In this document: positions 45,259 through 51,865 of the stretch, one piece after another
How positions within the stretch are numbered: position 1 is the stretch's first letter
How the letters are laid out: each line of letters begins with the position of its first letter
From: Phycisphaerales bacterium
Lineage (GTDB): Bacteria; Planctomycetota; Phycisphaerae; Phycisphaerales; UBA1924
Length of the DNA: 51,865 nt
Assembly (NCBI GenBank): GCA_016741915.1
Contig: JACVCS010000018.1
Location: forward strand, 1 to 51,865
Direction: 5' to 3'
The notes under the pieces: model-generated
Database searches by the model: none
What the model was told of the DNA's origin: nothing
Seen by the model: only the letters and a program-made list of their open reading frames with translations
Made by a program: the position numbers and the translations under genes

Positions 45259-46295
45259 TCGGCACCTCCGATGTAGAGGTTGAACTTGCGGTCCTCGTCG
45301 GCGGGGTCGGCGATCTCGATCAGGCTCATGGCCTCGAAGACCCACACGGGCTTGCCCCGGCTGTTGCGCTCACAGGTCATCTGCACGCACACGCCTTCGG
45401 GGATCGGCACGAGCTTGGGCTTAAGCGACCGCGCGGGCGGGCACTTGGGCAGCACGCCCGGGAGCTCGCACACCGGGCCCAGCCCGAGCAGGCCGCCGAA
45501 CCCGGAGCCGGGCTCGGAGTCGTTCATGTGGTGCGCCTCGAAGCGGTTGATCGCCAGGCGCGTAGGGTCCTCGCCGCCGCTAGGGGCCTGCGAGGTCAGG
45601 CCGTTCTCGACCGGCACGTAGCGCAAGTAGTCCGGGCTTCCGGGGTTGCCGTCGATCTGCGCCTCGACCCACGGGTAGCGCCAGCGGTTGCGCTCGGTGG
45701 GGATTGGCTGGGCCGCGCCCAGGATCGCGGTGATGCGTCCGGGAGACGGGCGGCCGAGCTCGATCACGGCCCACTTCTCGCCGGTGCCATCCTCCTTCCA
45801 CAGGATCGGGATGCCGCCCATGGGCGTGCTCGCCAGGACCGTCTCGTCGGCGGCGAGCTCGCAGGTGGTGTCCGACTCGTTGGTGATGTAGACCCGCGCG
45901 GTCGTCACGCCGGTGAGGACGCAGGGACCGAGGGCGTTGGGCTTGATCGGCTGGAGCGCCACCGCGAAGGCGAGCGTGTCGGACTCCGCGGTCGCCACTT
46001 CGCCCGTCAAAGGCGTGCGGCTGTGGAAGGTCCGCTCCTGATCGTCCTCACCAGGCTCGACGAGCACGCCGGTGATCGCCAGCGCGTGGTGCGGCTCGAT
46101 CAGTTCGTCCGAGTCGTTGCGGACGAGCACCACGCCGATGCCGCGTTGGGCGGATTCGACGAGAGGACCGGCGACGGCTTGGCCTCGCCCCTGACGCGAG
46201 CGCAGATCGACCGCCGCATCGACGAACGCGTTGTACGCGCCCGCGGGGATGCGGAGCGGCTGGCCGGAGCGGACTTTGCGGAGGTCGTCGGGCAT
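45255..46295 (-). CDS. Phage tail-region structural-type hypothetical protein (346 aa)
   Basis: Unrecognised family. The start MPDDLRKVRSGQPLRIPAGAYNAFVDAA is a pattern I associate with planctomycete phage-region proteins. The body is beta-rich (GIGVVLVRNDSDELIEPHHAL, VLTGVTTARVYITNESDTTCEL). The C-terminus is Cys-containing (GPVCELPGVLPKCPP, VCVQMTCERNS). No signal peptide or membrane segment. No ribosome site stands out before ATG 46295. It sits between a 272-residue tail protein and the methyltransferase and overlaps the latter (ATGA). It may be a distal tail or baseplate-like component. Confidence -1.
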   Translation of the reverse strand: MPDDLRKVRSGQPLRIPAGAYNAFVDAAVDLRSRQGRGQAVAGPLVESAQRGIGVVLVRNDSDELIEPHHALAITGVLVEPGEDDQERTFHSRTPLTGEVATAESDTLAFAVALQPIKPNALGPCVLTGVTTARVYITNESDTTCELAADETVLASTPMGGIPILWKEDGTGEKWAVIELGRPSPGRITAILGAAQPIPTERNRWRYPWVEAQIDGNPGSPDYLRYVPVENGLTSQAPSGGEDPTRLAINRFEAHHMNDSEPGSGFGGLLGLGPVCELPGVLPKCPPARSLKPKLVPIPEGVCVQMTCERNSRGKPVWVFEAMSLIEIADPADEDRKFNLYIGGAE

Positions 46296-46306
46296 GGTGA
46301 GGGGGG

Positions 46307-47125
46307 CTAGATTCCGAGTGCTCCGAAGTTGGCCTGGTCGTACACGCGCTCGACGTACGCGGCGATGGGTTTCTTGATGATCGCGCCGGAGCCCGAGTCC
46401 TCCGCGTCGGCGTAGCGGACCCACAGGTACTCCCACCCCTTCTTGTTGATCCCGGTCACCGGGCCGACGGTCAGGTTGGTCTGGTTGGGGCTCGCGGCGA
46501 ACCGGAACGTGATCTCCCAGTCGTCATCCGGGCCGTCGCCGCGCTTGGAGCCTGTCGCGCCGAGGAAGAGCACCTCGCCGGCCGCGAACCCGCGGAACAA
46601 GCCGGCGTTGGTCTTGCCCGTGCAGGAGAAGATCGCGCCCTTGTACGAGGCGGTGACCTGCGCGTCCGTGAAGTAGTGCGTCTCGGAGAACTGGTAGACC
46701 GGGACGGTGATGTCCACGCCCTCAACGCCGTCGGCGGTGACGCCGATCGCGCCGCCGAAGTCCGGCGCGGTGGTGCCGGGCGCGGGGCGGCGCTGGACGG
46801 TCTGCAGGCTCTGGGTGATGTGCTGGGTCCCGCCGCCGGTCTCGAACGTGAACGAGGACTCGCTCGGGGTGCTCGTGCCGGTGGAGGCGTTCTGGCTGTA
46901 GCGGACGGTGACATCCCACAGCTGCGGGCCGATGGGCTCGATCTGGATGGTCTGTCGGGGCAGCGCGTCGTAGGTCGCCGGAGAGGCCGCTTGCGCTGCG
47001 GTGCGGGCCGCGAGGTCGTCGGCGGTGCCGCGCACGATGTAGCCGAGCTCCGCAGACGACTGCGAGGCTTGGTTCGCCTTGGTGGAGCGGCGGCTCTCGA
47101 ACTTCTCAAATACCTCGACCGGCAC
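46307..47125 (-). CDS. Phage tail-region hypothetical protein (272 aa)
   Basis: Unrecognised. The protein begins PVEVFEKFESRRSTKANQASQSS (after a GTG at 47125 with AAGGAG upstream) and then has a long beta-rich body, e.g. IQIEPIGPQLWDVTVRY, SFTFETGGGTQHITQS and VDITVPVYQFSETHYF, closing with GINKKGWEYLWVRYAD. The pattern suggests a beta-sandwich virion protein. It follows the tape-measure gene after 30 bases, where a distal tail protein is usual in siphophages, so that role is a reasonable guess. Confidence -1.
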   Translation of the reverse strand: MPVEVFEKFESRRSTKANQASQSSAELGYIVRGTADDLAARTAAQAASPATYDALPRQTIQIEPIGPQLWDVTVRYSQNASTGTSTPSESSFTFETGGGTQHITQSLQTVQRRPAPGTTAPDFGGAIGVTADGVEGVDITVPVYQFSETHYFTDAQVTASYKGAIFSCTGKTNAGLFRGFAAGEVLFLGATGSKRGDGPDDDWEITFRFAASPNQTNLTVGPVTGINKKGWEYLWVRYADAEDSGSGAIIKKPIAAYVERVYDQANFGALGI

Positions 47126-47155
47126 GAGCGATGAACTCCTTCCTGTGGGATGGGG

Positions 47156-49150
47156 TCAGGCGAACCGCAGTCCGTTGTCGACGCTGGCGTCCAGCAGACG
47201 CTTGGTGTTGCGAGCGGTCTGCTCGGTGGCGCTGGCGGTGCGCTCGGCGGCGTCGCCGCCCGTGCCCAGACCGGAGACGGCTGCCGAACTGAACGTCCCT
47301 GTGACGCTGATGCCCTTGCCGATGGCCGCACCGAGGCCCGACAGACGCTCCTCGAAGTCCGCGAGGAGGTCCCGCTGGGGACGACCAGGTCCCTTCTCCG
47401 CGTCGGCGGCCTCGCGCTTCTTGCGGGCCTCCTCGATCGCGGCCACGAGCTTCTGCTTTGCGGCGTCGAGCGCCGCGTGTGACTCGGCGAGCCCGGCCTC
47501 GGTGTCCTTGCGTAGCGCATCCTGCGCGTTCTCGAAGTCCTGGCCGATCGCGGCCAGCGTCGCTTCGTGCATCGCCGCCGCATCGCGGCGCTGCTGTTCG
47601 CGCTGCCCATCGCGGGCGGTCACGGACTGCTGAGCGGCGTTCTCCAGCTCGACCAGTCGGGACTCGAGCTGCTGGTCCACCGCCTTCTTGGCGGCTTCAG
47701 CATCGAGCCCGTCATCGAACAGCCCCTGGATCTCCAGCATTCTCTTGGCGACCCAGCTCGACGCCTCCTCCCAGATCATCTGGAAGCCCGTGGCGAAGTT
47801 GGTCCAAGTCTTGGAGAGGAACGCGGTGGTCTCGATCCACGCGACCTCGAGAGCGTGGAAGACGATCTCCGCGGCGGCAAGCGCCCCGTACCACATCGAG
47901 TAGGCTGTGGAGACGAAGAACTCCTTCGCGCCCAGCCATGCCTTGTTGAGCGCCGCGACGCCTTGCTGCCAGATGACCTTCAGCGACAGCCACAGAATCT
48001 CGGCTGCGAGCGCGATGTCGCCAGCGGCGAAGGCGTCGGAGATGCCGCCGACCACCTTACCGACCCAGTCGCGCAGCTCGGTGAACATCTCCGCGAGCCA
48101 CGACAGCGCCTCGCCACCCGCGCCGGTGACGACCAGCAGCGTGCCGCCAAGCGCCACGATCGCGGCGATCGTCAGACCCACCGGAGTGAGCACAGCGCCG
48201 ATCGCGGCTCCGATTAGACCGAAAGCCGTGCCGATCCCGCCGATGACGGCGGCGACGATGCCGAGCGCCGCGCCAATCCCGGAGATGATGTAGCCCAGGC
48301 CGACGATGGCAATCCCCGCGACAGCGACTGCCGCCGCGACTTTGAGCGCCCAGACCACCGTTTCCTTGTTCGCCTTCACCCACGCGGTGGCGCTGACGAC
48401 GATCCGCGTGATCCGCTCTGTCAAGTCCTTGATGGTGGGTGCCAGCGCCCCGCCAATCGTGAACACACCCTGCTTGAGCACCTTCCAGAGCGTGCCCAGG
48501 GCATCGTTGAGTTCCGCCGCATCACGGGCGGTCTCGGTGCTCACCGTGAGCCCGAGCTTGCGGGCCTGCTCCTGCATCTCGTTGATGCCCGCGGCCCCGT
48601 CGGCCATGAGCGGCAGGAGCTTCGTCCCCGCCTTGCCGAAGAGTTCCATCGCCATCGCGGCGCGGGCTGCGGGGTCTTGGATGCGGGAGATGCGATCGGC
48701 CAGGAGCTTGAACTGCTCGTCGGGGGAGAGCTTGGCCAGGTCCTGCACCGTGAGCCCGAGCCGCGCGAGGGCCTCGTTCGCACCCTTGGAGCCCTGGGAC
48801 GCCTCGACGAGCGTCTTCTGCATGACGCGGAGGCCGTTCTCTAGCGTCTCCATGTCCGTGCCGGAGAGGTCGGCCGCGTAACCGAGCTCGCTGAGGGCCT
48901 CGACACTCACGCCCGTGCGGGCGCTCATCTTGTCGAGCGCATCGCCGGAGTCGGAGAAGGCCTTCGCGGTGCCGAGCAGCGCGGTGATCGCCGCGACACC
49001 GATGCCTGCCATCTTGGTGCCGATGGACCGAAGCCCCTCGCCGAAGGCTTCGAGCTTCTTCTGGGCCGCCTTCAGCCCGGTCGACAGCTTGTCGCTGACG
49101 CCCAGCTCCACGAAGGCTCGGCCTGCTCGGATGCCACGGGTGTCGGCCAC
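47156..49150 (-). CDS. Phage tail tape-measure protein (664 aa)
   Basis: It sets tail length and is ejected during infection in tailed phages. The N-terminus is typical of the family: FVELGVSDKLSTGLKAAQKKLEAFGEGLRSIGTKM..., followed by SARTGVSVEALSELGYAADLSGTDMETLENGL (in pieces, residues ~75-110). A hydrophobic Gly/Ala-rich central part (residues ~265-345) would cross membranes. The C-terminal third has helical, charged repeats (VELENAAQQSVTARDGQREQQRR; AKQKLVAAIEEARKKREA). GTG at 49150 has AGGAAGG upstream and is 6 bases from the previous stop. The length predicts a tail of roughly 100 nm at ~1.5 angstrom per residue. Confidence -1.
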   Translation of the reverse strand: MADTRGIRAGRAFVELGVSDKLSTGLKAAQKKLEAFGEGLRSIGTKMAGIGVAAITALLGTAKAFSDSGDALDKMSARTGVSVEALSELGYAADLSGTDMETLENGLRVMQKTLVEASQGSKGANEALARLGLTVQDLAKLSPDEQFKLLADRISRIQDPAARAAMAMELFGKAGTKLLPLMADGAAGINEMQEQARKLGLTVSTETARDAAELNDALGTLWKVLKQGVFTIGGALAPTIKDLTERITRIVVSATAWVKANKETVVWALKVAAAVAVAGIAIVGLGYIISGIGAALGIVAAVIGGIGTAFGLIGAAIGAVLTPVGLTIAAIVALGGTLLVVTGAGGEALSWLAEMFTELRDWVGKVVGGISDAFAAGDIALAAEILWLSLKVIWQQGVAALNKAWLGAKEFFVSTAYSMWYGALAAAEIVFHALEVAWIETTAFLSKTWTNFATGFQMIWEEASSWVAKRMLEIQGLFDDGLDAEAAKKAVDQQLESRLVELENAAQQSVTARDGQREQQRRDAAAMHEATLAAIGQDFENAQDALRKDTEAGLAESHAALDAAKQKLVAAIEEARKKREAADAEKGPGRPQRDLLADFEERLSGLGAAIGKGISVTGTFSSAAVSGLGTGGDAAERTASATEQTARNTKRLLDASVDNGLRFA

Positions 49151-49156
49151 GATGAT

Positions 49157-49603
49157 TCAGCCCTTCCTGACGGAGTTCCGCCACAAGAGCGGCAGCTTCG
49201 GCCGCTCCTTCTCCAGCGCCGGGGCCATGTACGGCCGTGGCGCGATCTTGACCTTCTGCGATGTGAGCTTGCCGCCCCGCCCCCCCAACCTGCGGAACAC
49301 GACGGTGTCGCCGCCGTGCTCGAGTACGTTCGGTGCCTCGCTCTTCTTGAATCCCACCGGCCCGACGACCACCGAGTCGTTCGGCTTGTCGTACCCAAAG
49401 AGGATCAGCCGACGCAGGCTGCCCTCGTGCGAATGGGGTGGGGCCCCGGGAGGAGCCGACCCCTTGCGTTTGCGGATGCTCGTCTTCGCTGCCGTGCGGA
49501 TGAACGCGCCGGCCTTGCTGAGCACCTTCCGCTTGGCGTTGTCGACCGCCGCGATGACGACGTGGCGGTCGAAGAACATGTCTTTGATCCGCATGGTGAT
49601 CAC
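49157..49603 (-). CDS. Phage minor structural-type protein (148 aa)
   Basis: Unrecognised family, basic. VITMRIKDMFFDRHVVIAA begins it if the GTG at 49603 is used. That start overlaps the previous stop (GTGA) behind GGGGAG, the pattern seen across this operon; the ATG at 49594 is the alternative. The middle has GAPPHSHEGSLRRLILFGYD and VVVGPVGFKKSE. The end is RPYMAPALEKERPKLPLLWR. The pattern (helical start, PYMAPAL near the end) is like HK97 gp10/head-tail connector-type proteins, so a tail-completion role is likely. Confidence -1.
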   Translation of the reverse strand: MITMRIKDMFFDRHVVIAAVDNAKRKVLSKAGAFIRTAAKTSIRKRKGSAPPGAPPHSHEGSLRRLILFGYDKPNDSVVVGPVGFKKSEAPNVLEHGGDTVVFRRLGGRGGKLTSQKVKIAPRPYMAPALEKERPKLPLLWRNSVRKG

Positions 49604-50091
49604 GCACCACTCCCCGCCGGACCGCCGGTCCCGCCGCCGGTGCCAGCGAGACCGCTGCCCTTTTCCAGGCCCTTGTTGAACGACGCTTCCTTCTCCTTGC
49701 GGAGACGGCCGGACCCGATGAACAGACCGACGATGCCGGTGAGCGCGGGCAGCGCCGGCCCGAGCACGGGCAGGCCCGCGACGGTCGGCCCGACGGTGTC
49801 GAGCGCCGAGAGCGTGAGTTGGCCGAGCAGCCCGCGGATCTCGCCGGCCTTCTCGATGTTGCCCTTCCACTGCGCGCCGGTCGTCTGCGTGAGGTTGAAC
49901 CAGTTCTGGTACTCGACCTCGGCCTCGTTGAGGCTCAACGTCGACGGCAGGCCGGTGGTCTGCTGAATCGTGTTGGGCGTCTTGACCTTGACGATGTCCC
50001 CAAGGTCGAGGCCGGCGCACGACGCGAGCACGAGGGCCAGCAGGATCAGGGCACCGAGATAGACGTAATGGTGGGTGGTCAGGCTCTTCAT
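49600..50091 (-). CDS. Small lipoprotein in the phage operon (163 aa)
   Basis: Signal peptide with lipobox: YLGALILLALVLASC (Cys at about residue 25). After it come a short charged part, WFNLTQTTGAQWKGNIEKAGEI, and a Gly/Leu-rich hydrophobic segment (VAGLPVLGPALPALTGIVGLFIG) that could be a membrane helix, then a basic stretch and a Gly-rich tail. It may be a spanin-like, superinfection-exclusion or tail-tip lipoprotein. It overlaps the preceding frame (ATGA) and the following gene (GTGA). A holin/spanin identity cannot be shown. Confidence -1.
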   Translation of the reverse strand: MKSLTTHHYVYLGALILLALVLASCAGLDLGDIVKVKTPNTIQQTTGLPSTLSLNEAEVEYQNWFNLTQTTGAQWKGNIEKAGEIRGLLGQLTLSALDTVGPTVAGLPVLGPALPALTGIVGLFIGSGRLRKEKEASFNKGLEKGSGLAGTGGGTGGPAGSGA

Positions 50092-50413
50092 GCACGAGTC
50101 TCCTTAGCGACCTCCGGCATGCGGCGGTCGATGAACACGTCTTTGAGGACCGACACGTCAACCTTGACGGGTCGCTGGGGCTTGTGGAATGGGTCGAAGT
50201 CGGCGGGCTTGAGCAGGCGGGATCGCTTGGGATCGCGGGCGGTGTTGGCCACCACGGACATGACGGCGGCGGCGATCGACCAGTCGTGGCGCTGGCGGCC
50301 GTCGAGCATGGCGACCAGCTCCCGCAGCGTCAGGGGCCCGGGGTCGAGGCCGAGGGCTCCGGCGCACTGGTAGATGAACTTCCAGGCGTCGGCGGCTCGG
50401 GGAGAGGGGGCAC
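50088..50413 (-). CDS. Tail assembly chaperone, -1 frame extension (GT-like)
   Basis: This frame has no plausible start of its own with a ribosome site at the right place. It continues the upstream chaperone in the -1 frame. From the overlap it reads GAPSPRAADAWKFIYQCAGAL, then LGLDPGPLTLRELVAMLDGRQRHDW, typical of the second half of lambda G-T type proteins, and ends VSVLKDVFIDRRMPEVAKETRA. A likely slip region is 50396-50413 (GTG-CCC-CCT-CTC-CCC-GAG in the zero frame), where Pro codons can re-pair one base back. The combined product would be about 250 residues. The 3' end overlaps the lipoprotein start (ATGA). Confidence -1.
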
Positions 50414-50845
50414 CATCCGGTTGACGAGCCTGTCCAGCTCGCTCTCGCTGGTCAGCGTCTCGATCCGCTTCTCCGTCAGGTTGCGGGCCTTGTCCATCAC
50501 GCGGTTGGTGGCCTGGAGCACCCGCCCGAGGTTGGCCCGGTCCCTCGGGCTCGGGCAGAAACTGATGAGTTCGTCCAGCACCGCGCCCGTCGCGGCCTCG
50601 ATCGCGTCGCCCGCCATCGCCTTGCCGAACTCGTCGTCGGAGACCTTGGCGGCGTCTGCCTCGGGCTTGCACACGGCGTACACCACGTCGCACAAGAGCA
50701 CGGGGTCGCGGATGAACTTCTCGATGAGCGTCCCCTCGATGACCTGCATGAGGTCGACGCCCGTGAGCCCGCGCACGCGCTTGAGCGTGGCGACGTTGAT
50801 GTCCACCGTCCAGGTCCGACCCGCGTTGTCCTTGAACTGCCGCAT
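50330..50845 (-). CDS. Tail assembly chaperone, zero-frame product (G-like)
   Basis: 171 residues. MRQFKDNAGRTWTVDINVATLKRVRGLTGVDLMQVIEGTL begins it (quoted in parts), followed by RDPVLLCDVVYAVCKPEADA, KAMAGDAIEAATGAVLDELISF and a helical NRVMDKARNLTEKRIETL. The ending (EPPTPGSSSTSAPEPSAS) is low-complexity, as expected where a zero-frame product ends after a frameshift site. It lies immediately after the major tail protein and ahead of the tape-measure gene, the standard place of G/GT chaperones. ATG 50845 follows GGAGGCACGG. Confidence -1.
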   Translation of the reverse strand: MRQFKDNAGRTWTVDINVATLKRVRGLTGVDLMQVIEGTLIEKFIRDPVLLCDVVYAVCKPEADAAKVSDDEFGKAMAGDAIEAATGAVLDELISFCPSPRDRANLGRVLQATNRVMDKARNLTEKRIETLTSESELDRLVNRMVPPLPEPPTPGSSSTSAPEPSASTPGP

Positions 50846-50859
50846 CCGTGCCTCCGTGC

Positions 50860-51288
50860 TTAGCTGCCGATCCATGAGGGCGCCGTGGTCGAATACGTCA
50901 CCTTCGCCGTCACCGAGACCGTGATGGCCTCCTCGAGGGCCTCGCTGCGGCTGAAGTTGGTGATGGAGAAGTCCGCCTGCAGCCCCTGGCCCGCGGAAGC
51001 GTCGAGGATCTGCAGGCCAATAGGGTCGTTGTTGAAGAAGGCGTTCTTGATGGCGGTGAACCCGGCATCACCGGTGTCCCAGACCATCTCGAACTCGACG
51101 CTCGCCTCCTTGAGCGTGGCGACCGTCGCCCGCCAGCCGTTGTTGGCTCGCGTGGTGACGTCCGCCTCGCCCGCTTCGAGGTTGAGTGTCACGTCGCGGG
51201 TGTTGCCCAGCGCCGTCCACGCGCCCGCGCCGCTCTGACCGCCGACCTTGTACTTGAGAGCGGCTTCCATGCCGAGCTTGATTGCCAT
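50860..51288 (-). CDS. Major tail (tube) protein-like (142 aa)
   Basis: A compact beta-rich protein: MAIKLGMEAALKYKVGG, TRDVTLNLEAGEADVTTRAN, WRATVATLKEASVEFEMVWD and an end with EAITVSVTAKVTYS. The TRDVTL.L..GEADVTTR stretch and the length match phage tail tube proteins. ATG 51288 follows AAAGGAGTCAGCG. It is directly ahead of the chaperone genes, which supports the assignment. Confidence -1.
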   Translation of the reverse strand: MAIKLGMEAALKYKVGGQSGAGAWTALGNTRDVTLNLEAGEADVTTRANNGWRATVATLKEASVEFEMVWDTGDAGFTAIKNAFFNNDPIGLQILDASAGQGLQADFSITNFSRSEALEEAITVSVTAKVTYSTTAPSWIGS

Positions 51289-51300
51289 CGCTGACTCCTT

Positions 51301-51558
51301 TCACTCGGCGCTGTGGCCGACCACGAAGACCATCTCGCCGCCCTTGCTCTTGACCAGAATGTCCGCCAGGTTCACCCGCTCGAAGTAGTACTGCGTGCCT
51401 GGGGCGACCTCGATGGGGTCGGTCTTACCGTCCGAGAGCAGCAGGTCCTGCGTGTTCTTGTGCGACGCGGTGAGCGTGAAGGTGGCGATGGTCTTCTGGG
51501 TCGCCAGCGGCTTGAGCTCGTCGGTCATTGCCACGCCGAAGATGATCGTGTTGCGCAT
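51301..51558 (-). CDS. Small phage-region protein (85 aa)
   Basis: Unrecognised. MRNTIIFGVAMTDELKPL is followed by a beta-rich stretch (TIATFTLTASHKNTQDLLLSDGKT), a GTQYYFERVNLADILVKSKGG block and the end VFVVGHSAE. ATG 51558 follows GCGGAGGTAGCC. The gap to the next gene is 12 bases. The position between a tail-completion-like gene and the tail tube gene suggests a minor virion component. Confidence -1.
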   Translation of the reverse strand: MRNTIIFGVAMTDELKPLATQKTIATFTLTASHKNTQDLLLSDGKTDPIEVAPGTQYYFERVNLADILVKSKGGEMVFVVGHSAE

Positions 51559-51560
51559 GG

Positions 51561-51865
51561 CTACCTCCGCTCCCGGTAGGTGACGCTCAGGACGCTGGTG
51601 AACACCCGGTGCTGCTCGAGCGCTTCGCTCGACACCACCGGCTCGTTGCTGATCCCGACCCACGCCGCTTCGGGGAAGCCCTCCAGCCGTGTGAACCGCA
51701 GGTGATCCGCGATCGCCTCGACCAGCACGAGCAACTCATCGATCGCCGCGTCCATCCCATCGGCGGGGAGCTTCTTCTGCACGCCCACATCCACGACGTA
51801 CTCGATGGCCAGGCTGTCCCGCGTCACCGGCGACATCTGCAGCGTACGGGGAACCACCGAGACCC
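51561..51865 (-). CDS. Tail-completion/neck-like protein, 5' end outside the window
   Basis: The frame is open to the right edge, so the start is missing. The visible part reads TRDSLAIEYVVDVGVQKKL, then DAAIDELLVLVEAIADHLR and EAALEQ-like segment EALEQHRVFTSVLSVTYRERR at the end. This alpha-beta pattern (a YVVDV-VQKK strand followed by a helix and a closing SVLSVTYRE strand) is like phage tail-completion proteins. The next gene begins 3 bases after the stop. Confidence -1.
   Translation of the reverse strand, partial: VSVVPRTLQMSPVTRDSLAIEYVVDVGVQKKLPADGMDAAIDELLVLVEAIADHLRFTRLEGFPEAAWVGISNEPVVSSEALEQHRVFTSVLSVTYRERR

Overview
The window is GC-rich and looks like a planctomycete chromosome, probably of the Phycisphaerae. 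The pointers are an imuA-imuB-dnaE2 cassette with an unusually organised ImuA, a very large secreted RHS protein carrying repeated dockerin-like Asp/Asn motifs, a planctomycete-style integrase-core transposase, and frequent GTG starts. The lineage is inferred from gene content; no rRNA or complete tRNA was found.

Layout. (1) 1-8135: a truncated tyrosine recombinase, two small genes (one with a HARE-type winged helix) and an SOS-mutagenesis operon imuA-imuB-dnaE2 with a promoter and a candidate operator. The block is bracketed by two look-alike 13-6-13 palindromes that resemble recombinase core sites. (2) 8136-20478, minus strand: a polymorphic-toxin locus. A 2904-residue secreted RHS protein ends in one toxin tip, followed by its candidate immunity gene, then a displaced orphan RHS cassette with a different tip and its own candidate immunity gene, then RHS debris. 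About 800 bp of RHS core is repeated almost perfectly in the first two cassettes. (3) 20479-27600: a patch of mixed genes: a secreted coiled-coil protein, a transposase broken by an in-frame TGA, a dGTPase-like HD hydrolase, a frameshifted gene, and a Fic enzyme with a C-terminal winged helix preceded by two identical-design operators. (4) 27603-40934, plus strand: a copper (probably Cu(I)/Ag) resistance island in two transcription units: a Cys/His-rich secreted protein, CusB-, CusA- and CusC-like efflux proteins and two TRASH/YHS-type periplasmic proteins; then CopZ-, CsoR- and CopA-like genes. Each unit begins with the same TACT-N7-AGTA element inside or next to the promoter, which fits control by the CsoR-type repressor encoded in the second unit. 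(5) 40923-51865, minus strand: a prophage or phage-derived tail module: tail completion-like protein, major tail protein, a G/GT-like chaperone pair with an apparent -1 frameshift, lipoprotein, minor proteins and tape measure, followed by an unusual tail-proximal set: a methyltransferase, a DUF115-like protein, a Ser/Gly-rich protein containing a Hint (intein-like) domain, and two DXD glycosyltransferases, all coupled by ATGA/GTGA overlaps.

How the parts work together. The copper units cover cytoplasmic sensing (CsoR), chaperoning (CopZ), inner-membrane export (CopA) and trans-envelope export (CusCBA). The RHS locus looks like a toxin-tip exchange locus. The phage module looks like a siphovirus-type tail operon with an attached surface-modification set. 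The most unusual items are the Hint/glycosyltransferase set, the RHS cassette array, the paired CsoR-type operators, the paired Fic operators, and the recombinase-like sites around the mutagenesis operon.
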